Shown: positions 18,068-27,353 of the stretch, in pieces | Numbering within the stretch: position 1 is the first letter of the stretch | Layout of the letters: every line of letters starts with the position of its first letter | From: Nocardiopsis quinghaiensis | Lineage (GTDB): Bacteria > Actinomycetota > Actinomycetes > Streptosporangiales > Streptosporangiaceae | Reading direction: 5' to 3' | Length of the DNA: 64,000 bases | Assembly (NCBI RefSeq): GCF_008638365.1 | Contig: NZ_VWVU01000005.1 | Location: forward strand, 62,001 to 126,000 | Translations under genes and position numbers: made by a program | Notes under the pieces: generated by a model | Database searches by the model: none | What the model saw: the letters and a program-made list of their open reading frames with translations, nothing else | What the model was told of the DNA's origin: nothing

Positions 18068-19225
18068 ATGACGGTCGAACGCACGCTGCACACACCCGAG
18101 GCGGAGCAGCTCCTGGAACTGACCCGGGAGATCGCGGACAAGGAACTCACCCCGCGCGCGGCCCATGACGAGGAGGACGGCCTCTTCCCGCGCGACGTCT
18201 TCGGCGTGCTCGGCGGGTCGGGACTGCTCGGACTGCCCTACCCCGGCGAGTACGGCGGCGGTGACCAGCCCTACGAGGTGTACCTGCAGGTGGTGGAGGA
18301 ACTGGCCCGCGGCTGGCTGGCGGTCGGCCTGGGCGTCAGCGTCCACACCCTGTCCTGCTACCCCGTGTCCGCGTTCGGATCCGCGGACCAGAGGGCCGCG
18401 CTCCTGCCCGACATGCTCGGCGGAGACCTCCTGGGCGCCTACTGCCTGTCCGAGACCACCTCCGGTTCCGACGCCGCCGCCATGGCCACCCGCGCCGAGC
18501 GCGTCGAGGACGGGTACCGGGTCAACGGCGCCAAGGCGTGGACCACCCACGGCGGCAGGGCCGACTACTACACGCTCTTCGCCCGCACCGGCGCCCCCGA
18601 CTCCGGATCCCGCGGCATCAGCTGCCTCCACGTCCCGGCCGACACCCCCGGCCTGGGCTCCGCGGCGCCCGAACGCAAGATGGGCATGAACTCCTCGCCC
18701 ACGGCGGGGGTGCTCTTCGACGACGTCCGGATCGGCGCCGACGCCCTGGTCGGGGAGGAGGGCCGGGGATTCGGCATCGCCCTGGCCGCCCTCGACTCGG
18801 GACGCCTGGGCATCGCCGCCTGCGCCGTCGGCCTCGCCCAGGCCGCCCTGGACGCCGCCGTCGCCTACTCCCGCGAACGCCGCCAGTTCGGCAGCGCCAT
18901 CGGCGACTTCCAGGGCCTGGGCTTCATGCTCGCCGACATGGCCACCCAGGTCGCCGCCTCCCGCGAGCTCTACCTGGCCGCCGCCCGTCTACGCGACGCC
19001 GGACGCCCCTTCGGCAAGCAGGCCGCCATGGCCAAGCTCCTGGCCACCGACACCGCCATGAGGGTCACCACCGACGCCGTGCAGGTCTTCGGCGGCTACG
19101 GCTACACCCGTGACTTCCCCGTCGAGCGCTACATGCGCGAGGCCAAGGTGCTCCAGATCGTGGAGGGCACCAACCAGGTACAGCGCATGGTCATCAGCCG
19201 CCACCTGGCCCGCGAGGGCGGCTGA
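18068..19225 (+). CDS. Acyl-CoA dehydrogenase
   Basis: 385 aa from ATG 18068, with GGGAGAAG just before it. N-terminal helical domain to about residue 120, then the beta domain with YCLSETTSGSDAAAM (FAD/substrate loop) and WTTHGG. The C-terminal helical domain has RRQFGSAIGDFQGLGFMLADM and QVFGGYGYTRDFPVERYMREAKVLQIVEGTNQVQ. The Glu in IVEGTNQ matches the catalytic base of short/medium-chain enzymes. It is an FAD-dependent alpha,beta-oxidation enzyme that passes electrons to ETF. The upstream palindrome and divergent LysR gene suggest dedicated control. Confidence 0.94.
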   Translation: MTVERTLHTPEAEQLLELTREIADKELTPRAAHDEEDGLFPRDVFGVLGGSGLLGLPYPGEYGGGDQPYEVYLQVVEELARGWLAVGLGVSVHTLSCYPVSAFGSADQRAALLPDMLGGDLLGAYCLSETTSGSDAAAMATRAERVEDGYRVNGAKAWTTHGGRADYYTLFARTGAPDSGSRGISCLHVPADTPGLGSAAPERKMGMNSSPTAGVLFDDVRIGADALVGEEGRGFGIALAALDSGRLGIAACAVGLAQAALDAAVAYSRERRQFGSAIGDFQGLGFMLADMATQVAASRELYLAAARLRDAGRPFGKQAAMAKLLATDTAMRVTTDAVQVFGGYGYTRDFPVERYMREAKVLQIVEGTNQVQRMVISRHLAREGG

Positions 19226-19261
19226 CGGGGATGCGGGGGCGCCGGCGCGTCCGCGGCCGAC

Positions 19262-20056
19262 TCAGCCGCCTCCCGGCTGGGAGCGCAGCAGCCTGACGGT
19301 CTCCTCGTGGGGATGCACCGCCAGTTCCACCGGGCGGTCGGTCAGCACGGCCAGCGCCGACCGGTACTCCTCGCCCCGTTCCAGATCCAGCAGTGCCGCC
19401 GCCTCCGGGCCGCAGCCACCGGTCCAGGCCAGCAGCTCGGGAGCGGCGTCCGCCGGGCTCACCAGGACCCGGCGCAGACCGCCCGACAGGCCCAGGCCGG
19501 TCGCCTTGAGCAGGGCCTCCTTGCGCGCCCAGTAGCGGAAGAAGGCGCCGATCCGGTCGGCGGGGGAGAGGCGCTCCCAGGCCTGGCGCTCCGGGTCGCC
19601 CAGGGTGTAGCCCGCCAGGCCCTCCAGGTCGCGGGCCCCGGAGACGCGTTCGACGTCCACGCCCACGGGCACGCCGGAGGCCAGGGCGAGTGCGACCCAC
19701 TCGCCCGAGTGGCTGACGGAGACCTCCCACCCCTCGGCGGGACCGGTGGGGTGGGGCTTGCCGTGGGGCTCCTGACGGGCGTCCGTACCGTCGCCGGCGC
19801 CCGTGCGCTCCTTCTCCTCACAGGAACGGCAGCGCAAGGCGAAGGTCACCTTCTCGGGCGGGCACTCGGCACGCTCGGCCAGCAGCAGCCGGATCACGGC
19901 CCGGCCCAGCAGGTGCCGGTCCCGGTCGGCCTGGTGGCGGAAGCGGGCGTTGCGGGCGAGCTCCTCCTCGTCGAGCAGGCGCAGCAGGCGGTCGTCGGCG
20001 GCGGAGGTACGGGCCCACCAGACCTCGGTGGCCAGGGGTACCGGATCGAGCTTCAT
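19262..20056 (-). CDS. 4'-phosphopantetheinyl transferase (Sfp type)
   Basis: 264 aa if started at ATG 20056; a GGAGG lies only one base upstream, so the start is not certain and a TTG at 20104 is the alternative. Core motifs of Sfp-type enzymes are intact: VSVSHSGEWVALALA, GVDVERV (Mg-binding Asp/Glu) and FFRYWARKEALLKATGLGL (WxxKEA). It transfers phosphopantetheine from CoA to carrier proteins. No PKS/NRPS or carrier-protein gene is in the window, so it is probably a general-purpose enzyme. A Cys pair (LRCRSCEE) and a 20-residue polar insert near residue 95 are unusual. Confidence 0.88.
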   Translation of the reverse strand: MKLDPVPLATEVWWARTSAADDRLLRLLDEEELARNARFRHQADRDRHLLGRAVIRLLLAERAECPPEKVTFALRCRSCEEKERTGAGDGTDARQEPHGKPHPTGPAEGWEVSVSHSGEWVALALASGVPVGVDVERVSGARDLEGLAGYTLGDPERQAWERLSPADRIGAFFRYWARKEALLKATGLGLSGGLRRVLVSPADAAPELLAWTGGCGPEAAALLDLERGEEYRSALAVLTDRPVELAVHPHEETVRLLRSQPGGG

Positions 20057-20158
20057 GCCTCCATTGTGACGTGATCTTTCCCGCGGCTGGTGGTGTGAGG
20101 CCAACCCAAACCGGGAATTCGGTTATTGGCAGGTCAGCCCGTCCCCTGGGAGGCCCAG

Positions 20159-20329
20159 ATGTCTGTCGTGGTGCTGTTCGGAGTGGGAGCACTCATCGGC
20201 CTGGTGGCGCTCACGGCGGTCGTCATCGTCACCCTCCTCATGGAGAGACCGGATCCTGCCGCGGAGGAGCCCCCCTCGGACACCGCCGAACCTGAGCGGG
20301 CCACCGCCAGGAACGGGTCCGTAGTCTAG
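20159..20329 (+). CDS. Small single-span membrane protein
   Basis: 56 aa from ATG 20159, with GGGAGG eight bases upstream. One hydrophobic segment (VVVLFGVGALIGLVALTAVVIVTLLM) is followed by an acidic, Pro/Glu-rich cytoplasmic tail. I do not recognise a family. It lies 54 bp before a DeoR-type regulator gene on the same strand and may share its transcript. The ribosome binding site and clear membrane segment favour a real gene, though short. Confidence 0.5.
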   Translation: MSVVVLFGVGALIGLVALTAVVIVTLLMERPDPAAEEPPSDTAEPERATARNGSVV

Positions 20330-20383
20330 GAGCCGCGCGGGACCGCTGCCCGTGCCGGGAACAGAGCACGGAAAGTGGGTCGC

Positions 20384-21190
20384 ATGTCCGAGGAGAGCCG
20401 TCCGGCGTTCGCCGCCGAACGCCGGGAGCGCATTCTCGAACTCGTGCGCGCCAACGGCACCATGTCCCTGCGCGACATCGCCACCAAGGTCCGCGCCTCG
20501 GAGGTCACCATCCGCCGCGACGTGCGCGCGCTGGAGGCCGAGGGACTCGTCGACCGCCGTCGGGGCGGGGTCGCCCTCCCGGGACGCATCGGACACGAAC
20601 AGAGCTACTCCGGCAAGAGCGGCCAGTGCGCCGTGGAGAAGGCCGCCATCGCCGCGGCCGCGGCCCGCCTGGTCCGCCCCGGCGACGCCGTCACCATCGG
20701 CCCCGGAAGCACCACCGAGGCCTTCGCCCGCGAACTCCTGAACCGCACCGACCTGACCGTGGTCACCAACTCCCTGCGTGTCGCCGACGCCCTGGCCGGG
20801 GCCACGGGAGTCGAGGTGGTCATGACCGGCGGCACCCTGCACGGGCCCGTCAGAGCGCTGGTCGGAGCCGCTGCTGAGCAGAGCCTGGCCGGCCTGCGCG
20901 TCAACCGGGCCTTCCTCTCCGGCAACGGGGTCAGCGCCGACCGCGGCCTGAGCACCCCCAACCCGGCCGTGGCCAGCGTGGACCAGGCCCTGGCCGCCTG
21001 TGCCGAGGAGACCATCGTCCTGGCCGACCACACCAAGATCGGCGCCGACACCATGGTGCCCACCGTCGTTCCCGAGGAGATCGCCCACCTGGTCACCGAC
21101 AGCAGCGCCGACCCCGAGGTGCTCATGACCCTGGAGGAGACGGGCGCCCTCGTCCACGTCGCCGTGGTCGCGGGAGAACGGGGACAGTGA
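20384..21190 (+). CDS. DeoR/GlpR-family transcriptional regulator
   Basis: 268 aa from ATG 20384 (a GTG at 20375 is possible). N-terminal winged HTH: RRERILELVRANGTMSLRDIATKVRASEVTIRRDVRALEAEGLVDRRRGG. The C-terminal DeoR sensor domain is of the ISOCOT fold, with VTIGPGSTTEAFARELLNRTDLTVVTNS and AFLSGNGVSADRGLSTPN. Such repressors respond to phosphorylated sugars. No sugar operon adjoins it; the next gene is a mannosyltransferase-type glycosyltransferase, so a sugar-phosphate link is possible but unproven. Confidence 0.9.
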   Translation: MSEESRPAFAAERRERILELVRANGTMSLRDIATKVRASEVTIRRDVRALEAEGLVDRRRGGVALPGRIGHEQSYSGKSGQCAVEKAAIAAAAARLVRPGDAVTIGPGSTTEAFARELLNRTDLTVVTNSLRVADALAGATGVEVVMTGGTLHGPVRALVGAAAEQSLAGLRVNRAFLSGNGVSADRGLSTPNPAVASVDQALAACAEETIVLADHTKIGADTMVPTVVPEEIAHLVTDSSADPEVLMTLEETGALVHVAVVAGERGQ

Positions 21191-21335
21191 GGAACCGCTG
21201 ACGGGGCACCCTCTCCCCACGGACGCGGGGAGCACGTACCCTACCGTTCACGCCTTCACGGGGCCGGCGTCCACCGCGTGGTCCCGGACTCACCGTTCGC
21301 GATCCCGACCCGCCCCGCCCCAGGAGCCGCCGCGC

Positions 21336-22142
21336 ATGTCCTCTCAGCAGCCCTCGCCGTCCGAACCCGTGCGCGTCACACCGAAGCCCGTGGTGCTCCC
21401 CGAACCCTGGGCCGGTTCCCGGCTCACGGTGGTCGTGCCCACCTACGACGAGGCGGACAACCTGCCCGCGCTGGTGGGCCAGCTCATGGCCCTGGACCTG
21501 CCCCGCCTGCGGGTCGTGGTCGTGGACGACAACTCTCCGGACGGCACCGGAGAGCTCGCCGAGAAGCTCTCCGTCGATCACGCCGGACGCGTCGGGGTCA
21601 TCCACCGCACCAGCAAGGACGGACTGGGCCGCGCCTACGTCGCGGGCATGACCCGCGCACTGGAGGAGGGCGCCGACTACGTGGCCCAGATGGACGCCGA
21701 CCTCAGCCACCCCGTGGGCTACCTCCCACAGCTGCTCGGCACCCTGCACTCCACCAACGCGGGTGTGGTGATCGGCAGTCGGTACGTTCCCGGCGGCAGC
21801 CTGTCCGAGCAGTGGGGGCGCAGCCGCCGCCTCCTCAGCGGTTGGGCCAACGCCTACGTCAAGACCGTGCTGTCCATGCCCGTGCGCGACGTCACCGCGG
21901 GCTTCAAGCTCTGGCGGGCCTCGGCGCTGCGTGCCCTGGACCTGCCCAGCATCGAGAGCACCGGCTACACCTTCCAGGTGGAGATGCACTACCGGGCCTA
22001 CCGGCGCGGCCAGAAGATGGTGGAGATCCCCATCCACTTCGAGGACCGCGTCGCCGGCCAGAGCAAACTCGACGGGGCCGTCGCCCTGGAGGCCGCCCTG
22101 CGCCCCCTGCTCCTGCGCCGCGCCGAACGCGCCCGCCGTTAG
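21336..22142 (+). CDS. Polyprenol monophosphomannose synthase (Ppm1/DPM1 type)
   Basis: 268 aa, ATG 21336 with AGGAG upstream. GT2 fold: VVVPTYDEADNLPALV, VVVDDNSPDGTGELAEKL, GLGRAYVAGM and the metal-binding VAQMDADLSHPVGYLP. It then has the DPM1-like VIGSRYVPGGS, DVTAGFKLWR and IPIHFEDRVAGQSKL. There are no membrane helices, so this is the soluble catalytic domain without the fused acyltransferase of mycobacterial Ppm1. It makes polyprenyl-phosphate mannose from GDP-mannose for O-mannosylation and lipoglycans. A 28-bp inverted repeat follows. Confidence 0.92.
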   Translation: MSSQQPSPSEPVRVTPKPVVLPEPWAGSRLTVVVPTYDEADNLPALVGQLMALDLPRLRVVVVDDNSPDGTGELAEKLSVDHAGRVGVIHRTSKDGLGRAYVAGMTRALEEGADYVAQMDADLSHPVGYLPQLLGTLHSTNAGVVIGSRYVPGGSLSEQWGRSRRLLSGWANAYVKTVLSMPVRDVTAGFKLWRASALRALDLPSIESTGYTFQVEMHYRAYRRGQKMVEIPIHFEDRVAGQSKLDGAVALEAALRPLLLRRAERARR

Positions 22143-22162
22143 CGCGGTGCCGTCCTTCCCCG

Positions 22163-22223
22163 GATGATCTTGCCCGTACTGGCGTCCTCGACCGCCGAGG
22201 ACGCCAGTACGGGCAAGATCATC
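22163..22223 (+). terminator. 28-bp perfect inverted repeat after ppm gene
   Basis: Arms 22163-22190 and 22196-22223 are exact reverse complements with a 5-nt loop. It starts 20 bp after the stop. The stem is the longest uninterrupted one I found in the window. It probably terminates transcription, although no U-tract follows. Confidence 0.75.
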
Positions 22224-22358
22224 GCTGTCGGGAGTCCGATCCGGCCGACCTCAGCGGTCACCGCGCCGGGCTTCCTCTCGCCCGTGCTTTTCGGGCCGGA
22301 AAGTTGACATACGCAGGACGGTTTGGGGCATCGGACTAGTGAGGGAAAGGGGGAGACA

Positions 22359-22925
22359 GTGACTGAAGAGCCCTTTGACGAGAAAACCGGCTCGGGCGAC
22401 ACTGAAGAGCCCTATGACGTGGACACCGACATGGGTGACGACCCCGAGCTGAGCAAGGCCGTCGCGAGGGAACGGCGGATCGAGCCGGACTACGGCATCG
22501 AGGAGTACGACTTCGTGGATCCCGAGATGCCGGGAACCGACAGCTCGGCTCCCCGGGGTATCGACGAGGCGGTGCGTTCCGAGCGCAGCGACCTCTACCC
22601 GCGCGAGAACTGGGGAGGGGAGACCCGCAGCGCGGAGCAGGAGGCCGTCCACGAGGTCGACGACGGGAGCACGCCCGACACCGGCGAGGGAGCGGCCGTC
22701 AGGAGCGAGCACCCCGCCAGGCCGTACGAGCACCCGGCGGACACCCCCCACGGTGATCGGGACGACGAGCGCGACCGGACCACCGACACGTCCGGCTACG
22801 TTCCGGACGCCGCGGACCCGCGGGACACCGGCGCCCCGGACACCGGGGCGCCTCAGGACACCCGTGCCTCGGACGCCGTCATCCCGGACACCGAGGTCCC
22901 GGACACCGGCGACCCGGAGCCCTGA
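22359..22925 (+). CDS. Acidic, disordered hypothetical protein
   Basis: 188 aa from GTG 22359, preceded by GGGGGAG. The protein is strongly acidic, with no hydrophobic segment and no Cys. The first half has EEPFDEKTGSGDTEEPYDVD and YGIEEYDFVDPEMPG. The second half is low-complexity with DTGAP/DTGAPQDT and DTEVPDTGDP repeats. Actinobacteria carry several such acidic families (DUF5709-like), but I cannot assign it. TTGACA at 22304-22309 may be a -35 element. It is convergent with the MFS gene across a nested hairpin. Confidence 0.65.
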   Translation: MTEEPFDEKTGSGDTEEPYDVDTDMGDDPELSKAVARERRIEPDYGIEEYDFVDPEMPGTDSSAPRGIDEAVRSERSDLYPRENWGGETRSAEQEAVHEVDDGSTPDTGEGAAVRSEHPARPYEHPADTPHGDRDDERDRTTDTSGYVPDAADPRDTGAPDTGAPQDTRASDAVIPDTEVPDTGDPEP

Positions 22926-22930
22926 TCCCT

Positions 22931-22996
22931 GCTCCGGCGGCTCCGGCCGGGTGACCGGTGGCCCGGCCGCCGCGGACCCTCCGGAGCCGCCGGAGC
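22931..22996. terminator. Nested hairpin between convergent genes
   Basis: A perfect 16-bp outer stem (22931-22946 with 22981-22996) encloses a smaller inverted repeat GGCCGGG/CCCGGCC. It lies exactly between the acidic protein stop and the MFS stop. Confidence 0.65.
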
Positions 22997-24526
22997 CTAC
23001 TCCCCGGCTCTGGACCCCGGACACGAGCGCAGCGGCGGTCCCGACACCCCGCAGAACCGCGGGGACGCATCCGGCTTCGCCTCCTCCGCGGCCTCTGGCA
23101 TCCGTCCGCGCGGCAGCGCCGGAGCGCACAGCGAGGCCAGCACGCACAGGCCCGCCAGCATCAGCATCGCCGGACCGAAGCCCTGCGCGAGCGCCGCGGG
23201 GCTCCCGTTCGCCCCCGCGCCCTCGCCAGCGGTCCCGCTGATCCCGGCGAGCACCGGGACCGCGGCCACCCCGATCAGCTGGGCGCCGCGCGCGAAGGTG
23301 TTGTTCACCCCCGAGGCCAGACCCGCGCGGCGCTCGCCCACCGACGCCAGCACGGTCGCCGTCAGCGGCGCCACCGTCGTCGACAGCCCCAGCGCCACCA
23401 GCAGCACGCCCGGCAGCACCCCTGTCAGGTAGGGCGCCTCCGGCTCCAGGCGCGACAGCAGCACGAATCCCGTCGCCAACAGCAGCGGGCCCGCGAACAG
23501 CTGCGGCCTGGGACCGATCCGGGCCGCGAGCCTGCCTGACCTCGCCGAGAGTGCCAGCATCATGAGCGTGATCGGCAGCGATGCCGCCCCCGCCGCCACG
23601 GGCGAGTAGCCGCCCACCTCCTGCAGGTAGACCACCAGCAGGAACAGCAGTGGCCCCAGGGATCCGTAGATCAGCACCGTCGCGGCGTTGGTCGTGCTGA
23701 AGGCCGTCGAGGAGAAGATCCCCAGCGGCAGCATCGGATTCGGGCTGCGCGCCTCCACCAGCAGGAACCCCGCCAGGGCCAGCACACCCAGCGCCGCCGC
23801 GGTCCACACGCCCGGGGCCGCGCCCACCGCACCCCACTGGATCAGCGCATAGGTGATCCCGCCCAGCGCGGCCACGCCCAGCAGGGCCCCCGGGTAGTCC
23901 AGGCGCCGGGAGGCCCCGGCGTCGCGCGACTCGGGCACCTTGAACCAGGCGATCGCCAGAACCGCCGCAGCGATGGGCAGGTTGATGAGGAAGATCAGCC
24001 GCCAGTCGCCGATCTGCACCAGCCAGCCGCCCACGAAGGGCCCCACCGCCGCGGCCACGCCCGTCAGCCCCGACCACGCCCCGATCGCCCGTGCCCGGTC
24101 CTGCTCGCGAAACCCCGCCTGGAGGATCGCCAGGCTTCCCGGAGTCAGCAGTGCTCCGCCCACGCCCTGCACCACACGTCCCGCGACCAGCCACTCCAGG
24201 GTCGGCGCGAACGTGCACAGTGCCGACGCCAACGCGAACACCGCCACTCCGAGCATGAACAGGCGCACCCGGCCGAACCGGTCCGACAGCGAACCGCTGA
24301 GCAGGATCAGCGCGGACAGCGTCACCATGTAGCCGTTGACGATCCACTGCAGTCCCGACAGCCCCGTGCCCAGGTCGTCCCGGATGGCGGGCAGCGCCAC
24401 CGTCACCACGGTCGAGTCCAGGAAGGCCGTCCCCGAACCGAGCACCGTGGCCGTGAGCGTCCACCGGGCCGTGGCCGTACCCCACACCACCCCGCCCGCC
24501 GGGGCCGGTACCGAAGCAGATCCCAC
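22997..24526 (-). CDS. MFS drug exporter (DHA2/EmrB-QacA type, 14 TM)
   Basis: 509 aa from GTG 24526, six bases after GGAGG. Motif C-like and A-like landmarks: LDSTVVTVALPAIRDDLG at helix 1, WIVNGYMVTLSALILLSGSLSDRFGRVRLFMLG, and GRVVQGVGGALLTPGSLAIL. The length and helix number fit the 14-helix DHA2 class, proton-driven export of drugs or metabolites. A terminator-like hairpin at 24553-24591 separates it from the upstream ABC permease gene, so it probably has its own promoter. No TetR-type regulator adjoins it. Confidence 0.92.
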   Translation of the reverse strand: MGSASVPAPAGGVVWGTATARWTLTATVLGSGTAFLDSTVVTVALPAIRDDLGTGLSGLQWIVNGYMVTLSALILLSGSLSDRFGRVRLFMLGVAVFALASALCTFAPTLEWLVAGRVVQGVGGALLTPGSLAILQAGFREQDRARAIGAWSGLTGVAAAVGPFVGGWLVQIGDWRLIFLINLPIAAAVLAIAWFKVPESRDAGASRRLDYPGALLGVAALGGITYALIQWGAVGAAPGVWTAAALGVLALAGFLLVEARSPNPMLPLGIFSSTAFSTTNAATVLIYGSLGPLLFLLVVYLQEVGGYSPVAAGAASLPITLMMLALSARSGRLAARIGPRPQLFAGPLLLATGFVLLSRLEPEAPYLTGVLPGVLLVALGLSTTVAPLTATVLASVGERRAGLASGVNNTFARGAQLIGVAAVPVLAGISGTAGEGAGANGSPAALAQGFGPAMLMLAGLCVLASLCAPALPRGRMPEAAEEAKPDASPRFCGVSGPPLRSCPGSRAGE

Positions 24527-24552
24527 CACGCACCTCCGGGCCCACAGTACGG

Positions 24553-24591
24553 CGCGGGCCCTCCCCGCCCGAAGGCTGGGGAGGGCCCGCG
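24553..24591 (-). terminator. Hairpin after ABC permease gene
   Basis: A perfect 14-bp stem (24553-24566 with 24578-24591) and an 11-nt loop, 34 bp downstream of the permease stop on the minus strand. Confidence 0.65.
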
Positions 24592-24624
24592 TGTCCTCTT
24601 CCGTGCGCGGAGGGGCCGGAGCGC

Positions 24625-27348
24625 CTACTCGCTGGCCAGCGCCCCCGTGATCGAGGTCCCGGCGGCCCGGCGGCCGGGCAGCACCGAGGCCAGGAGCCCC
24701 GCCAGGACGGCCACCGCGATGAACACCGCGATCTGGCCGACCGGAACGGTGAAGATCATGTCCGGCAGCACCGAGGCGCCGGCGGCCCATCCGAACACCA
24801 CGCCCAGCACGACGCCGATCCCGGCGCCGATCAGGCACAGCAGCACGGCCTCCACGCTCAGCATCCGGCGCAGCTGCCCCCTGGCCAGCCCCAGCGCCCG
24901 CAGCAGCGCGGACTCACGGGTGCGCTCCAGCACCGACAGGGCCATCGTGTTGGAGATGCCGAACACCGCGATGATGATCGCCAGGCCCAGCATGGCCGCG
25001 ATGGTGTAGAAGGCGATGTCCAGGATCTGGGAGAACTGGTTCTTCATCTCGGCGGCAGAGCCGACCTGCATGGTCGGGTGGTCCTCGACCGCCGTGTAGA
25101 CCGCGTCGCGCACCTCGGCGGGGTCGGCGCCCTCCGCCGCGCGGACGAAGAGCATCTCGTTCCCGTCCACCTCGGGGAAGGCCTTGGCGAAGTCCTCCTC
25201 GGCGACGGTCACGCCGGAGAGCATCTGCATCTCCTCCACCACGGCGACGACCTCCAGGGACAGGTCCTCCCCGTTCTCGGACGGGAGGGCGGCGGTGTCA
25301 CCGACCCCGACACCGTCGAGGTGCCCCTCCGCCATCACGGCCCTGCCCGGACCCATGTCGGCCAGGTCGCCCTCGACGACGTCGCTGGTGAGGTCGACGC
25401 CGATCTCGGCGCCCGGATAGGTGTAGACGAAGGCCATCCAGTCGTTGTCCGTCTCGACGGTGGCACTGCGCTGGCCGATGACCTGTCCCAGCTCGGGCTG
25501 GCTCTCCAGCGCCGCCACGACCTCGGCGGGGACGGTGGGCATCGCGGGTGTCTCCGGCGCCTCGTCGGCTCCGCCCTCCTGCTCTGCGGGGTCGCCGCCG
25601 GTTCCCTCGGTGGCGCCCTCGGCGCCGTCGGCCGGACCCCCGGCCCCCTCAGCGCCCTCAGTGTTCTCAGCTCCTTCGGAGCCCTCGGCGGACGCCTCCT
25701 GCGGTTCCCCGGCCTCCTCGCTCTCCGGCTCCCCCCTGGTCAACTGCGGGGAGACCTGGTAGTCCACCGGGAACTGCTCTTCGAGCATGTTGGTCATGGT
25801 GGTCTCGGTGGAGGCGCTGACGACCGAGTACCCGGTGATGAGCGTGGCGCCCACGGTCAGGGCGATCATCGCGGTGGCCGCGCGGCGCGGGCTGCGGGTG
25901 GAGTTGTCCACCGCCAGCATGCTCGGCACGCCCACCTTCCGCAGGGGGACGCCGACCAGGCGCACGATGCCGCGCACCAGCAGAGGACCCAGTACGACCA
26001 CGCCCACGAACGCGATCAGGGCGGCGGCGGTCACGACGACCAGGCCCGTCTCGCCCAGATCCGCCACCAGGGCCAGGGCGACCAGACCGGCCGAGACCGC
26101 GAAGGCCAGCAGGCCGGAGACGACGCGGATCCAACCCGTACCCTTCTCCAGCCCGGCGGCGGTGGCACTGGTGCGCAGCGCCGCCAGCGGTGCCACCCGG
26201 GTGGCGCGCGTGGCCGGGATCAGGGCGGAGAACACGGTCACCACGGTGCCGACCGCCAGGCCGACCACGACCGCCAGGGGCGTGATCACGACGGAGACCG
26301 CGTCACCCGTGCCCATGAGCGGACCGCCGAAGGCCGAGCCGGCCGTGCCGATGCCGATACCGGCCAGCACGCCCAGGGCGGAGGCGACCAGTCCCACGAC
26401 CACCGACTCGGCCAGTACCGAACGGAAGACCTGGCCGCGCTTGGCGCCCATGCACCGCAGCAGGGCCAGTTCGCGCTGGCGCTGGGCGATGAGGATGGCG
26501 AAGGTGTTGTAGATGACGATCCCGGCGACGAACATCGCGATGAACGCGAACAGCAGCAGAGCGACGCGCATCATCTCGGTCTGGCCGCCCAGGCTCTCGG
26601 CCATCGCCAGGCCGTACTCCTCACCGGTCCGCACCTCGGCTCCGGCGCCGAGCGCCCCGGCCACGGCGTCGGTCGCCTCCTGGGGGGTGTGGCCCTCGGC
26701 GGCGAGCGCGTTGATCTCGGAGTAGACCGTCACACCGGTCATCTCCCGGACCGTGTCCGGATCGAAGACGACGGCGCCGCTCCTGCTGTAGGACGGGTCC
26801 ACGCCGAACTCGACCAGTCCGGTGACGGTGAAGTCGCGCTTCTCCTCCTCGGCGTCGAGCACGGTCACCGTGTCGCCGACGGTGAAACCGGTCTGGTCGG
26901 CGGTGGAGGTGGCCAGGGCGATCTCGTCCCCGTTCGAGGGCAGCGAGCCCTCGTCGGCGGAGAATCGGCCGACCCCGTCCAGGGCGATCGCGGCGGGCGG
27001 GATGAAGCCGACCGCGCGGCCGTCGGCGTCCAGGAGCACGGCCTCGTCCTCCAGGAGCCCGCCCGCCTCGGAGACCTCCGGCAGCGCCCGGACGTCGTCG
27101 ATCTGCCCGCCGGTGAAGGGGGTCGGTTCCTCGGGGGCCTCTCCGCCCCCGGGCTCCGGCTGGGAGGGGACGGCGATGGTGTCGACGCTGGTCGCGGAGC
27201 CCATGACGGACTTCTCGTAGCTGGCGCTCAGCGTGTCGGCGAAGACCATGGTGCCCGAGACGAACATGACCCCGAGCAGGATCGCCAACACGGTGGTGAC
27301 GTACCGGGACTTGTGCAGTCGCAGCCCGGCGAGTGTGGTGCGCAGCAT
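24625..27348 (-). CDS. ABC transporter permease, MacB/FtsX (LolE) type
   Basis: 907 aa, far longer than a single FtsX unit because it carries two. Helix 1 is at residues 15-37, followed by a 220-residue outer domain, three helices near 265-400 and more near 420-480. A second outer domain contains a 90-residue acidic Glu/Ala/Gly insert (about 555-645), and three C-terminal helices end in FtsX-like SVLERTRESALLRALGLARGQLRRML. The start lies 5 bp after the ATPase stop (AGAGG precedes it), so the two form an operon. MacB-type systems move peptides, lipids or antibiotics across the membrane without a channel. The acidic insert is low-complexity. Confidence 0.92.
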   Translation of the reverse strand: MLRTTLAGLRLHKSRYVTTVLAILLGVMFVSGTMVFADTLSASYEKSVMGSATSVDTIAVPSQPEPGGGEAPEEPTPFTGGQIDDVRALPEVSEAGGLLEDEAVLLDADGRAVGFIPPAAIALDGVGRFSADEGSLPSNGDEIALATSTADQTGFTVGDTVTVLDAEEEKRDFTVTGLVEFGVDPSYSRSGAVVFDPDTVREMTGVTVYSEINALAAEGHTPQEATDAVAGALGAGAEVRTGEEYGLAMAESLGGQTEMMRVALLLFAFIAMFVAGIVIYNTFAILIAQRQRELALLRCMGAKRGQVFRSVLAESVVVGLVASALGVLAGIGIGTAGSAFGGPLMGTGDAVSVVITPLAVVVGLAVGTVVTVFSALIPATRATRVAPLAALRTSATAAGLEKGTGWIRVVSGLLAFAVSAGLVALALVADLGETGLVVVTAAALIAFVGVVVLGPLLVRGIVRLVGVPLRKVGVPSMLAVDNSTRSPRRAATAMIALTVGATLITGYSVVSASTETTMTNMLEEQFPVDYQVSPQLTRGEPESEEAGEPQEASAEGSEGAENTEGAEGAGGPADGAEGATEGTGGDPAEQEGGADEAPETPAMPTVPAEVVAALESQPELGQVIGQRSATVETDNDWMAFVYTYPGAEIGVDLTSDVVEGDLADMGPGRAVMAEGHLDGVGVGDTAALPSENGEDLSLEVVAVVEEMQMLSGVTVAEEDFAKAFPEVDGNEMLFVRAAEGADPAEVRDAVYTAVEDHPTMQVGSAAEMKNQFSQILDIAFYTIAAMLGLAIIIAVFGISNTMALSVLERTRESALLRALGLARGQLRRMLSVEAVLLCLIGAGIGVVLGVVFGWAAGASVLPDMIFTVPVGQIAVFIAVAVLAGLLASVLPGRRAAGTSITGALASE

Positions 27349-27353
27349 GTCCT

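Noticed and set aside
25555..25735. Repetitive GC-rich tract in the ABC permease gene
   Set aside because: It encodes an acidic Glu/Ala/Gly linker in frame, not an independent repeat element.
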